From the NCBI RefSeq assembly GCF_021502725.1, contig NZ_JAKFFS010000007.1, positions 289,293 through 353,292 on the forward strand: a stretch of DNA of 64,000 bases, in the 5' to 3' direction. The DNA is from Dyadobacter sp. CY345. GTDB taxonomy: Bacteria > Bacteroidota > Bacteroidia > Cytophagales > Spirosomataceae. This document shows, piece by piece, positions 25,971-34,479 of the stretch. Position 1 is the stretch's first letter. Each line of letters starts with the position of its first letter. The notes below the pieces were generated by a model, which saw only the letters and a program-made list of their open reading frames with translations, did no database searches and was not told where the DNA came from. The position numbers were made by a program, and so were the translations under genes.

Positions 25971-26381
25971 TTGATCCGCATCTTCGCCTGTTTATTGAGT
26001 TTTCATATTTTGCTGGGCAGCTTTTTACCTTCCATGGAATGCTGGGAGGAACTGAGCCGTTTGCCGCAGCTTATGGCGCATTTTGAAAAACACAAACAGG
26101 AGACCAACGGAAAGATTTCTTTCTGTACGTTCATGCAAATGCATTATGCAACCGCTTCGCAGCATGCACAGAATGCTCCTGATTCAGAAAAAAACCAGCA
26201 TGAAACGCTGCCTTCATTAAGCGGACATTCCCTGCATTCTTACGTCATCGCTGATTTTCACTTTCCCGGATATTCTCAACCATTAGTGACCGAATTTCAG
26301 GATAAAAATACTTATTGGTGGAATAATCTCTACTCTTTCCAACATCATTCTTCGCTTTTGAATCCTCCGAATTTAGGCTGA
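25971..26381 (+). CDS. Small exported His-rich protein heading the metal-efflux operon
   Basis: A 136 aa frame starting with TTG (no suitable ATG; 34 bases after the promoter). N-terminal hydrophobic signal (IRIFACLLSFHILLGSFLPS). The remainder is rich in His (HFEKHKQE, MHYATASQHAQN, GHSLHSY, FQHHSS) with several Cys and Met, consistent with periplasmic metal binding. Small proteins of this sort often precede cusA/czcA-type pumps in Bacteroidota. No named family. About 180 bases separate it from the pump gene. Confidence 0.6.
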   Translation: MIRIFACLLSFHILLGSFLPSMECWEELSRLPQLMAHFEKHKQETNGKISFCTFMQMHYATASQHAQNAPDSEKNQHETLPSLSGHSLHSYVIADFHFPGYSQPLVTEFQDKNTYWWNNLYSFQHHSSLLNPPNLG

Positions 26382-26559
26382 ATACCTCTGAGTTTGTATT
26401 CCTAATTTCCTATTTTACAGGTTGCTGATAGCTTCATGCTACCATAAGTTTTGCCTTTCGGTTTGTATTTCAATTTGTAAAAATATTGAAATTTTCACTC
26501 TGAAAAGCTAACTGTTGGTATCAGGAATTTGTCACCGACAGTCAATTGATATTTATTTT

Positions 26560-29500
26560 ATGTTTGATTCAATAATCCGTTTTAGTATACGGAACAAATT
26601 GATCGTTGGCCTGATGGTTTTGGGCCTGATCAGTTGGGGAATCTACGCGCTGTCAAAACTTCCGATAGATGCAGTCCCGGATATTACTACCAACCAGGTA
26701 GTCGTGTTAACGCAGACGCCGGCACTTGCCGCGCAGGAAGTGGAGCAGTATATCACGGCACCCATAGAACTTAGTTTAACCAATGTACAGGGCGTCGAAG
26801 AAATTCGCTCGGTCTCGCGCCTCGGGCTTTCCGTGATCACCGTCGTTTTTAATGACAATATGGATATTCTCAAAGCCCGCCAGCTGGTTGGAGAGCAAAT
26901 ATCTCTCGCTGCTCAGGATATTCCAAAGGAATTTGGTTCCCCTTATCTGGCTCCCATCACGACCGGGCTCGGCGAAATTTATCAGTATACACTCGTCCCG
27001 CAGCCCGGTTACGAGAAACGTTATGACCTTTCCGAACTCAGAACGATGCAGGACTGGATCGTGAAACGCCAGCTAACCGGAATTCCGGGCGTGGTGGAAG
27101 TCAGCAGTTTTGGCGGTTTTGTGAAAGAGTACGAAGTAAGTATCAATCCGGAAAAACTTCGTGCGGCCGGCATAACCATTGGTGATGTTTTCACTGCTGT
27201 CGAGCGAAATAACAGCAATACGGGAGGAAGTTATCTTGAAAAAGACAGCCAGTCATACTTCATCCGGGGAGAAGGAACCGTAAAAAATCTTGATGATATT
27301 GGCAATATCGTTATCAAAACCGTGAATGGCGTTCCTATGAAGGTCAGTAATGTGGCAACGGTTCAGTTCGGTCATGCAGTTCGTTATGGCGCGATGACGC
27401 GAGATGGAAAAAGTGAAGCCGTCGGGGCGGTGGTCTTGATGTTGAAAGGCGCCGACGCAGACCGCACCGTAAAAGCCATAAAAGAGCGTATGGCAAGAAT
27501 TCAGAAATCTTTGCCGGAAGGTGTTAAAATTGAATCGTTCATTGACCGCGCGAAACTGATTGATAAGGCAATTAAAACTGTTCGCAACAACTTGTTGGAA
27601 GGTGGACTGATCGTTGTTTTTGTTTTGGTATTATTACTTGGAAGTTTTCGTGCAGGATTGATCGTGGCCTCCGTAATTCCGCTTTCGATGCTTTTTACTT
27701 TTGGGATGATGCATACCTTCGGTGTGTCAGCAAATTTGATGAGTCTTGGTGCAATCGATTTTGGACTTTTGGTGGATGGTTCCGTGATCGTTGTTGAGGG
27801 AGTGATGCATTATTTGCAAACCCATTTTAAAACGGGAGATAAACTTTCTCAAAAACAAATGGACGATACTGTTCAGGTCAATGCATCCAAAATCCTGACT
27901 TCCGCTGTTTTTGGTCAGATTATTATTCTGATCGTGTATCTTCCCATTCTCTCACTTTCAGGTATTGAAGGAAAAATGTTCCAGCCTATGGCGCTCGCCG
28001 TAAGTTTTGCGATTTTGGGTGCATTGATTCTTTCGTTTACCTATGTTCCGATGGCTTCGGCATTGTTTCTTGCTTCCAAAATCAATAACGAAAAGAATTT
28101 CTCGGATCGACTGGTCAATAAATTATACAATTTTTACCAGCCTTTGATTAAAGGCGCGTTGTCATATCGAAAAGCAATTGTCGGCGCTTCACTAGCTCTG
28201 CTTATTGGAAGTGTGATGCTGTTTGGAGCCTTGGGAGGTGAATTTATTCCGCAGCTGGATGAAGGTGATATCGCCATTGACCTCCGTATGCCGACAGGAA
28301 CTTCGCTCACCGAAACCATTCAGGCTTCCTTGAAAGCTGAACGCGCTTTGCTCAAAAATTTTCCTGAAATCCGCCAGATCGTTGGGCGTATCGGCGCGTC
28401 CGAAGTGCCAACAGATCCTATGCCAGTTGAAATGACTGACCAGATGATCAATCTGAAAGATAGGTCTGAGTGGACGTCGGCGCATACCCGCGAGGAACTT
28501 TCCGAAAAAATGAATAAGGTTTTGGAAAGAGAAGTGCCTGGCGTGATGGCAGAATTTACACAGCCGATCCAGATGCGTTCCAATGAAATGATCACGGGGG
28601 CACGTTCTGATGTTGTGGTCAAAATTTATGGCGATGATTTAAATAAATTGTTCGAACATGCCAACGATTGCGCTGCATTGATACAACCCATTGCAGGTGT
28701 CGCGAGCTGTCGCGTTGAGCCTATTGTAGGTTTGCCGCAGATCAAAGCTTCTTATCACCGTGACCGTCTGGCTCAATACGGGCTGGATGTTGCATCCATT
28801 AATCAACTGATCAAAACATCATTTGCAGGCGAAACAGCAGGAGTTGTTTTTGAAGGAGAACGCCGTTTTGATCTGGTAATCCGCCTGGACACTTTGCATA
28901 GGAAAGATCTTAAAGACATCCTGAATTTATATGTGACCATTCCAAATGGCGGTTCTGTTCCGTTGGGTGAACTGGCAGATATTACCTATGAAGAGGCACC
29001 CGCACAAATTTCCCGCGACAATACCAAACGCCGGATTACGATCGGTATCAATGTTTTAAATCGAGATGTTGAGAGTGTTGTCCATGATATTCAGGCCAAA
29101 ATTGAAAAAGGCGTGGTTCTGACGACCGGTTATTATTACTCATATGGCGGACAGTTTGAAAATCTGCAACAGGCCCGTCAGCGGTTGTCCATCGCCGTTC
29201 CGATTTCGCTGCTGCTGATCTTTGTTCTTCTTTATTTTACCTTCAAAAGACTGACAGAAGCGCTTATTATTTTCACTGCCGTTCCGCTTTCTGCAATCGG
29301 AGGAATCTGGGCTTTATGGATCCGTGATATGCCTTTCAGTATTTCTGCCGGCGTTGGGTTTATTGCACTTTTTGGTGTTGCAGTTTTGAATGGAATTGTA
29401 CTGATCAGCTATTTTGATCAGCTGGAAAAAGAGGGGATAGGGTCACTGCGTGAGCGGATTGTGGCTGGGGTTAAGGCTCGTTTCAGACCTGTGATTATGA

Positions 29501-30897
29501 CCGCCGGTGTGGCCTCACTAGGGTTTTTGCCCATGGCATTATCGACCTCGGCAGGCGCGGAAGTACAGCGTCCGTTGGCGACTGTTGTGATCGGCGGTCT
29601 GATCACTGCAACTTTATTGACCCTGATTGTGCTTCCGGTTTTATATAGTCTGGTAAAAGAACGTGTTGAAAAACGGAATAATGCGAATAGGGTAGTAGTT
29701 GCAGGAATGATACTGATTGCCCTGCTTTCTTTCCCAAAAACTGAAGCTCAGGCGCAAAGGATTTTGTCGCTCGATGAGGCTGTTAAGGAAGCAACGACGC
29801 AAAATCTTGCCGTAAAATCAGGAGAGCTGGTTATCAGCAGACAGCAGGCACTGGTCGGGGCTTCATTTAATCCTGCAAAAACAGATCTGGATGTGCAATA
29901 TGGTCAGACCCAGGCCAGGAATACGGATTATACGGCCACTGCCATTCAATCCTTCGCTCCACTGAGTGTTTATAAAACGCAGAAAAAACTTTCAGAAGCC
30001 AATGTGCAAGGCGCGCGATATCAGCTGGACGCAGATAAGTGGCGCCTGGCCAATGAGGTAAAACGTGCTTATTACCAACTTGTTTACGATCAGAAATTAC
30101 TCGGTTTTCTTCGGGAGCAAAGCGAGTTATATCAGCAATCGGCGCGGGCGGCAGATGTGCGGTTCAAAACGGGCGAGACCAACCGGCTCGAACAAGTTAC
30201 TGCCGAAAGCCGATATCAAAATTTGTTGCAGCGAATCAGGAGTTCGCAGAGAGAACAGCAAATTCATTATGCTTCGCTGAGGTTACTTCTTCACACGCGG
30301 GATACGGTTTCGATTGATACCAATACAGTCTTTAAACGACATGCCGGTAATTTGATCACGCCGGATTTAACTCCGGACTCCAATCCGTTCTTAAATGTTT
30401 TGCAGCAAAATATTACCAGCAGCCAGATCCAGACACGTCTCGAAGAGAGGAATACATTACCGGATTGGCGGGTAGGAGTAATCAACCAGTCGATTGCGCG
30501 GGAGAAGAATTTTAATGTGTTGCATGCCGGTCTGTCTTTTCACATTTTTAGCAAAGCACAAAAAGCACGAATTCAGTCTGCTAAAATTCAGGAACAGGTG
30601 AATGAAACGCAATTGGCTTCTGTGAAGGAACAGCTAAATACTGAGCTGGATATGATGGAAACCCGACAGAGAAATCTGGCTGCGACGCTTCAATATTATG
30701 AAGAACACGCACTTCCGCAAGCGCAGTTGATCCGGCAAACCGCACTCTCAACCTTTAAAGGTGGTGAAATCGGTTATCTCGAATTTTTTGCGGCCATTCA
30801 GCAAGCCTATCAGTTGCATGAAGAATATCTGATTAATGTCCTTGATTATGATTTCAACCTGATCAGAATCGAAGAAATTATTGGTGCAACACAGTAA
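26560..30897 (+). CDS. CusA/CzcA-type heavy-metal RND pump fused to a TolC-like outer-membrane channel
   Basis: Start chosen at the ATG at 26560 (MFDSIIRFSIRNKLIVGLMVLG), giving 1445 aa. Residues 1-1035 are a full HME-RND pump with the proton-relay residues Asp400, Asp406 and Glu413 in AIDFGLLVDGSVIVVE and two large periplasmic loops. A second hydrophobic stretch (about 1043-1065, VVVAGMILIALLSFPKTEAQAQ) looks exactly like a signal peptide. It is followed by an outer-membrane efflux protein domain with its two coiled-coil repeats (ILSLDEAVKEATTQNLAVKS ... LIRIEEIIG). The usual separate channel gene is thus fused to the pump. Exports Cu, Zn, Co or similar cations; metal not determined. Confidence 0.92.
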   Translation: MFDSIIRFSIRNKLIVGLMVLGLISWGIYALSKLPIDAVPDITTNQVVVLTQTPALAAQEVEQYITAPIELSLTNVQGVEEIRSVSRLGLSVITVVFNDNMDILKARQLVGEQISLAAQDIPKEFGSPYLAPITTGLGEIYQYTLVPQPGYEKRYDLSELRTMQDWIVKRQLTGIPGVVEVSSFGGFVKEYEVSINPEKLRAAGITIGDVFTAVERNNSNTGGSYLEKDSQSYFIRGEGTVKNLDDIGNIVIKTVNGVPMKVSNVATVQFGHAVRYGAMTRDGKSEAVGAVVLMLKGADADRTVKAIKERMARIQKSLPEGVKIESFIDRAKLIDKAIKTVRNNLLEGGLIVVFVLVLLLGSFRAGLIVASVIPLSMLFTFGMMHTFGVSANLMSLGAIDFGLLVDGSVIVVEGVMHYLQTHFKTGDKLSQKQMDDTVQVNASKILTSAVFGQIIILIVYLPILSLSGIEGKMFQPMALAVSFAILGALILSFTYVPMASALFLASKINNEKNFSDRLVNKLYNFYQPLIKGALSYRKAIVGASLALLIGSVMLFGALGGEFIPQLDEGDIAIDLRMPTGTSLTETIQASLKAERALLKNFPEIRQIVGRIGASEVPTDPMPVEMTDQMINLKDRSEWTSAHTREELSEKMNKVLEREVPGVMAEFTQPIQMRSNEMITGARSDVVVKIYGDDLNKLFEHANDCAALIQPIAGVASCRVEPIVGLPQIKASYHRDRLAQYGLDVASINQLIKTSFAGETAGVVFEGERRFDLVIRLDTLHRKDLKDILNLYVTIPNGGSVPLGELADITYEEAPAQISRDNTKRRITIGINVLNRDVESVVHDIQAKIEKGVVLTTGYYYSYGGQFENLQQARQRLSIAVPISLLLIFVLLYFTFKRLTEALIIFTAVPLSAIGGIWALWIRDMPFSISAGVGFIALFGVAVLNGIVLISYFDQLEKEGIGSLRERIVAGVKARFRPVIMTAGVASLGFLPMALSTSAGAEVQRPLATVVIGGLITATLLTLIVLPVLYSLVKERVEKRNNANRVVVAGMILIALLSFPKTEAQAQRILSLDEAVKEATTQNLAVKSGELVISRQQALVGASFNPAKTDLDVQYGQTQARNTDYTATAIQSFAPLSVYKTQKKLSEANVQGARYQLDADKWRLANEVKRAYYQLVYDQKLLGFLREQSELYQQSARAADVRFKTGETNRLEQVTAESRYQNLLQRIRSSQREQQIHYASLRLLLHTRDTVSIDTNTVFKRHAGNLITPDLTPDSNPFLNVLQQNITSSQIQTRLEERNTLPDWRVGVINQSIAREKNFNVLHAGLSFHIFSKAQKARIQSAKIQEQVNETQLASVKEQLNTELDMMETRQRNLAATLQYYEEHALPQAQLIRQTALSTFKGGEIGYLEFFAAIQQAYQLHEEYLINVLDYDFNLIRIEEIIGATQ

Positions 30898-30956
30898 TCG
30901 TCATCGAAATTAACTAAACCGGAGATTACCCCGAATCAAAATAATTTTTCACTGAA

Positions 30957-32153
30957 ATGAAGACATTAAAAAGTATTTCCCAAAAACGCCTTTTCTACGC
31001 CGGCTTGGTCAGCATGATTGGTTTAGCGACAATTTCCTGCGAATCGAAAACGGAAGAAGCTGATATTGAACAGAATAAAACAATTGTAGACACTTCGCAA
31101 ATTGATCAGATCAAGCTGACACCGCAACAGTATCAATCCATTGGCATCCAACTTGGAAATGTGAAATTGGAGACGGTAAGTGATGAGGTTAAGGCGAACG
31201 GAATTGTAGAGCTTCCACCTGAAAACCAGGCGACGCTGAGTTTACCAATCAGCGGAAAAATCAATTATATGAAAGGAATTCCCGGTCAGCCTGTAAGAAA
31301 AGGAGAATTGCTGGCAACACTGGAAAGTTTTGAGTTTATACAATTGCAGCAGGATTATCTTCAAAACGCAAGTCAGCTGGCTTATCAGGAAAAGGAACTG
31401 GAACGCCAGCGGACATTGAGCAGTGAAAATGTTGGTGCGCGGAAAAATTTTGAACAGGCACAAGCCAACCAGCGCTCTACAAAAGCCTTGCTTCAATCCC
31501 TGGAAGCGAAACTTAAAATACTTGGCCTTTCAACAGAAACGTTAAATAAAAAAGGAATCACGCCTGCCGTTCGAATCGTTTCTTCTGTGAATGGTTATAT
31601 CACAGCTGCGAATGTAAATCTTGGAAAAGAAGTAGCGGCCGGGCAGCCCATTTTTGAGCTGGCAGATAAGAGTGATATGCATATTTCTTTAACCGTTTTT
31701 GAACATGATGCTTCCAAAATCAAGAAAGATCAGACGGTGATGGTGCAATTTAACGATGGCGCTTTACCTGTAAAAGCATATGTCCTTATGGTTGGGAAAG
31801 TTTTGGAAGGCGAAACAAGAACGCTGAATGTCCACGCGCATATTAAAGATCGAATTCAGGAAGCAAAGCTGGTTCCGGGAGCTTATGTCAATGCAAAAAT
31901 TCAGACTGGAAACCGGGAGGCAACGATGGTTCCCGCTGCTTCGATTGTCCGCAAAGGAGCGACAGGATTTATTTATATTGAAGAAAATAACAAATCATTC
32001 CGTCGTATTCCGGTTGAAATAGGAAATGCTGTAAAGGAAGATCTTGTTGAAATTATTTCAAAAAATAAATTTGATAATGAGCAACTTGTCGTAAAAGGTG
32101 CTTATCTGATTGATGCGGAATTTGCCAAACGAAGCGAGCCTGCTGGTGAATAA
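30957..32153 (+). CDS. RND periplasmic adaptor (CusB/CzcB-like) lipoprotein
   Basis: Protein of 398 aa with a lipobox (LATISC, Cys28). Order: beta-barrel entry strand (TPQQYQSIGIQLGNVKLETV), lipoyl half (SLPISGKINYMKGIPGQPVRKGELLATLESFEF), alpha hairpin (about 130-185), second lipoyl half (NGYITAANVNLGKEVAAGQPIFELAD), beta-barrel and membrane-proximal domain (PAASIVRKGATGFIYIEE). It links the inner-membrane pump to the channel. It lies 59 bases after the fused pump, in the same operon. Confidence 0.92.
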   Translation: MKTLKSISQKRLFYAGLVSMIGLATISCESKTEEADIEQNKTIVDTSQIDQIKLTPQQYQSIGIQLGNVKLETVSDEVKANGIVELPPENQATLSLPISGKINYMKGIPGQPVRKGELLATLESFEFIQLQQDYLQNASQLAYQEKELERQRTLSSENVGARKNFEQAQANQRSTKALLQSLEAKLKILGLSTETLNKKGITPAVRIVSSVNGYITAANVNLGKEVAAGQPIFELADKSDMHISLTVFEHDASKIKKDQTVMVQFNDGALPVKAYVLMVGKVLEGETRTLNVHAHIKDRIQEAKLVPGAYVNAKIQTGNREATMVPAASIVRKGATGFIYIEENNKSFRRIPVEIGNAVKEDLVEIISKNKFDNEQLVVKGAYLIDAEFAKRSEPAGE

Positions 32154-32205
32154 CCTGATTATGTAATATCCGTTTTTACAAATAACAGCTGGGATATCTT
32201 TTTGT

Positions 32206-32880
32206 CTAAAATGTGATTCCGGTTGTTATTTGAATATTTCTGGTTTTGATATCATCGTAATAGTAATGATCTTCAAATCTTTCTTTCATTTTGTAGGTAC
32301 CAATTCCCTCATTGAATCTTATTGAAACGGGTATAGAAATTCTCCAAACATCAAATTCTATTCCTACTCCTGCCAGAACACCAACCCGATCCTGTGAAGT
32401 TTGTGAATGCATGTCTCTTGTTTCCTGACCAGAAAAACACATGGCAGGTTCGTAACTGCATATTCTTCCATTTATATCAATGTCAAAAGAAGTTCGTGTT
32501 CTTACATTCAGCCCAGCTTCCAGGAATGGGCGAATTTTTCCGGTTAAGAAAGTATACCGTAGCAGCAACGGCAAATTGATGGATTGAATCTTATAGTCGT
32601 ATGTCGTGCTGTTCCCACTATTTGTACGGATGTATATACTCCAATTCGGCTGAACATGAAAGGATAATCCTGATTTTGCCGGTAAAAACTTATACGAAAG
32701 ATCAAGACCAAGAACGGCACCCTTCACGGTTTTTATTTTTTCGTAAGTAAAAGTTTCACCAAAAATGTGAGTGCCGCCAAGAATACCAAAATGCCATTTT
32801 CTTTCAACATCTTTGGTTTGTGCGAAAACCAGTGTTGTCAAAAAGCACAAAAACAAGGTCAAGTAAATTTTGTATTTCAT
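32206..32880 (-). CDS. PorT-type outer-membrane beta-barrel protein
   Basis: The ATG at 32880 starts a signal peptide (MKYKIYLTLFLCFLTTLVFAQ); the longer frame from 32916 adds a non-signal stub. 224 aa. Strand pattern and segments WHFGILGGTHIFGE, VLGLDLSYKF, INLPLLLRYTFLTGKIRPFLEAGLNVRTR and the terminal RNIQITTGITF match the outer membrane beta-barrel (PorT, PF13568) family. Specific role unknown. Confidence 0.78.
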   Translation of the reverse strand: MKYKIYLTLFLCFLTTLVFAQTKDVERKWHFGILGGTHIFGETFTYEKIKTVKGAVLGLDLSYKFLPAKSGLSFHVQPNWSIYIRTNSGNSTTYDYKIQSINLPLLLRYTFLTGKIRPFLEAGLNVRTRTSFDIDINGRICSYEPAMCFSGQETRDMHSQTSQDRVGVLAGVGIEFDVWRISIPVSIRFNEGIGTYKMKERFEDHYYYDDIKTRNIQITTGITF

Positions 32881-32911
32881 AGCGTCGAGTTTTGGAATAT
32901 ATTTAACCAGA

Positions 32912-32940
32912 CACAAAAACTCTTCACTTCGTTGTGAAGT
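32912..32940 (-). terminator. Terminator after the NDH-2-like gene
   Basis: CTTCAC / GTGAAG hairpin (32922-32927, 32934-32939), followed on the minus strand by GAGTTTTTGTG. Confidence 0.6.
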
Positions 32941-32987
32941 GTTGATATTATTTACTGACCTATTAAATCAGATAACTTAAACAGCTG

Positions 32988-34244
32988 TCAATAATTTTTC
33001 GGCCTGAAAATCATTCTCAACGACTGATCATTTTTTAGATAGGAGACAAACCAGTTGTAGAGCGTTTTCACCCGGTTACGATAGTGGATCAGTGAAACCA
33101 GGTGAATAAAGAGCCAGGCGATCCAGGCAATAAATCCTTTAAAATGAACTTTCGGCTTTGGTAAATCAGCAACTGCTTTGCTTTTTCCGATAATAGCCAT
33201 TGCACCTTTGTCTTTATATATGAAAGATTGCAGACCCGCACCTTTTTGAATGTTTACGAAATTTCGCGCAAGATTAATTCCCTGCTGCAAAGCCACCTGA
33301 GCCACCTGCGGATGTCCATGTTGATAGGCAGGATCATTTGTTTGAAAACTGGTATCACCGATTGCATAGACAGAAGGCATGCCAATTATTTCATTGTACT
33401 CGTCGACCATTAACCTGTTGCCCCGGCCATAACATTGTTCCGGAATTCCGTCAAACTTTTGCGAAGTGATACCTGCTGCCCATAACAGGTTGTAAGAATT
33501 AATTGAATCCCCGTCTTTAAAGAAAACCTGCCCGTCTACAAAATCACTGACACGGCATTTCAATTTGATTTTTACACCCATTTTTCTGAGCTCATCATGC
33601 GTATGTCTTTGCGATTTTTCGCTCATATGGGAAAGCAAGGATTCACCGCCGTCGACCAGATAAATTTCCGTTTTGATGCCTTCAAGTTCCGGGTAATCAT
33701 TTCGGAGAATACTATTTCTCATTTCTGCTAAAATGCCGGATATTTCCACGCCGGTCGGGCCGCCGCCGGTAACAACAATTGTTGTTAATTTCTCTTTTTC
33801 AAGTTCATCCGTAGTAACAGTCGCTTTTTCCAGACGTTGCAGCAAAATGTTGCGCATGGCCATGGCATCGTCAAGCGTTTTCATTGGAATAGCATTTTCC
33901 TGAACATTTTTCATGTCAAAAAAATTGGTTACCGTTCCACTGGCGAGTACCAGATAATCGTAAGTAAGCTCTCCTGTACTGAGAATTACCTTTTTCTCTT
34001 CCGGAATTATCATCGAAAGCGTACCAAGCCTGAACCGCAGGTTTTTGATTTTGTGCATAAACATCCGGAACGGATAGGAAATGCTGGAAGCTTCCAGAAA
34101 GCAGGTGGCGACCTGATAGATCAGAGGCGGAAAAAAATGATAATTGTTTTTATCTACTAGAATTATTTCAATACCTGGCTTATTTGCTAAATGCCTGACC
34201 AGGTTGATACCTGCGAATCCTCCTCCTATAACGACAATTTTCAT
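32988..34244 (-). CDS. Type II NADH dehydrogenase-like FAD oxidoreductase
   Basis: Protein of 418 aa. FAD-binding GxGxxG (VVIGGGFAGINLVRHLA, residues 4-20), NDH-2 signature NNYHFFPPLIYQVATCFLE, NAD-binding site (VVTGGGPTGVEISGILAEMR), second FAD contact YAIGDT, and the C-terminal membrane-associating helix (IAWIAWLFIHLVSLIHYRNRVKTL). These enzymes pass electrons from NADH to menaquinone without pumping protons. Stand-alone, with terminators on both sides. Confidence 0.9.
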   Translation of the reverse strand: MKIVVIGGGFAGINLVRHLANKPGIEIILVDKNNYHFFPPLIYQVATCFLEASSISYPFRMFMHKIKNLRFRLGTLSMIIPEEKKVILSTGELTYDYLVLASGTVTNFFDMKNVQENAIPMKTLDDAMAMRNILLQRLEKATVTTDELEKEKLTTIVVTGGGPTGVEISGILAEMRNSILRNDYPELEGIKTEIYLVDGGESLLSHMSEKSQRHTHDELRKMGVKIKLKCRVSDFVDGQVFFKDGDSINSYNLLWAAGITSQKFDGIPEQCYGRGNRLMVDEYNEIIGMPSVYAIGDTSFQTNDPAYQHGHPQVAQVALQQGINLARNFVNIQKGAGLQSFIYKDKGAMAIIGKSKAVADLPKPKVHFKGFIAWIAWLFIHLVSLIHYRNRVKTLYNWFVSYLKNDQSLRMIFRPKNY

Positions 34245-34365
34245 TTTCCTGCTTTGACGGGTTAAGATATAGTTCTTTACAATATGGCTATAAATGCTGT
34301 GCCATGCTAAGGTTTGACGTTGTAAATCTTAAAATGTAATCCTGTTCTGAATTTTTACTTAAAAC

Positions 34366-34412
34366 AAAAAACACCGTGCAGATCATCTTTTAGATCCACA
34401 CGGCGTTTTTTA
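34366..34412 (-). terminator. Terminator after the TonB-dependent receptor
   Basis: AAAAAACACCGTG / CACGGCGTTTTT (34366-34378, 34399-34410), one mismatch; long U tract on the minus strand. Confidence 0.85.
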
Positions 34413-34479
34413 TAAACTATAAATTTAATCAATAACCTTCGGTTGTTTTTATAAACCGGTTGGTCAGCCATTCAATTTT

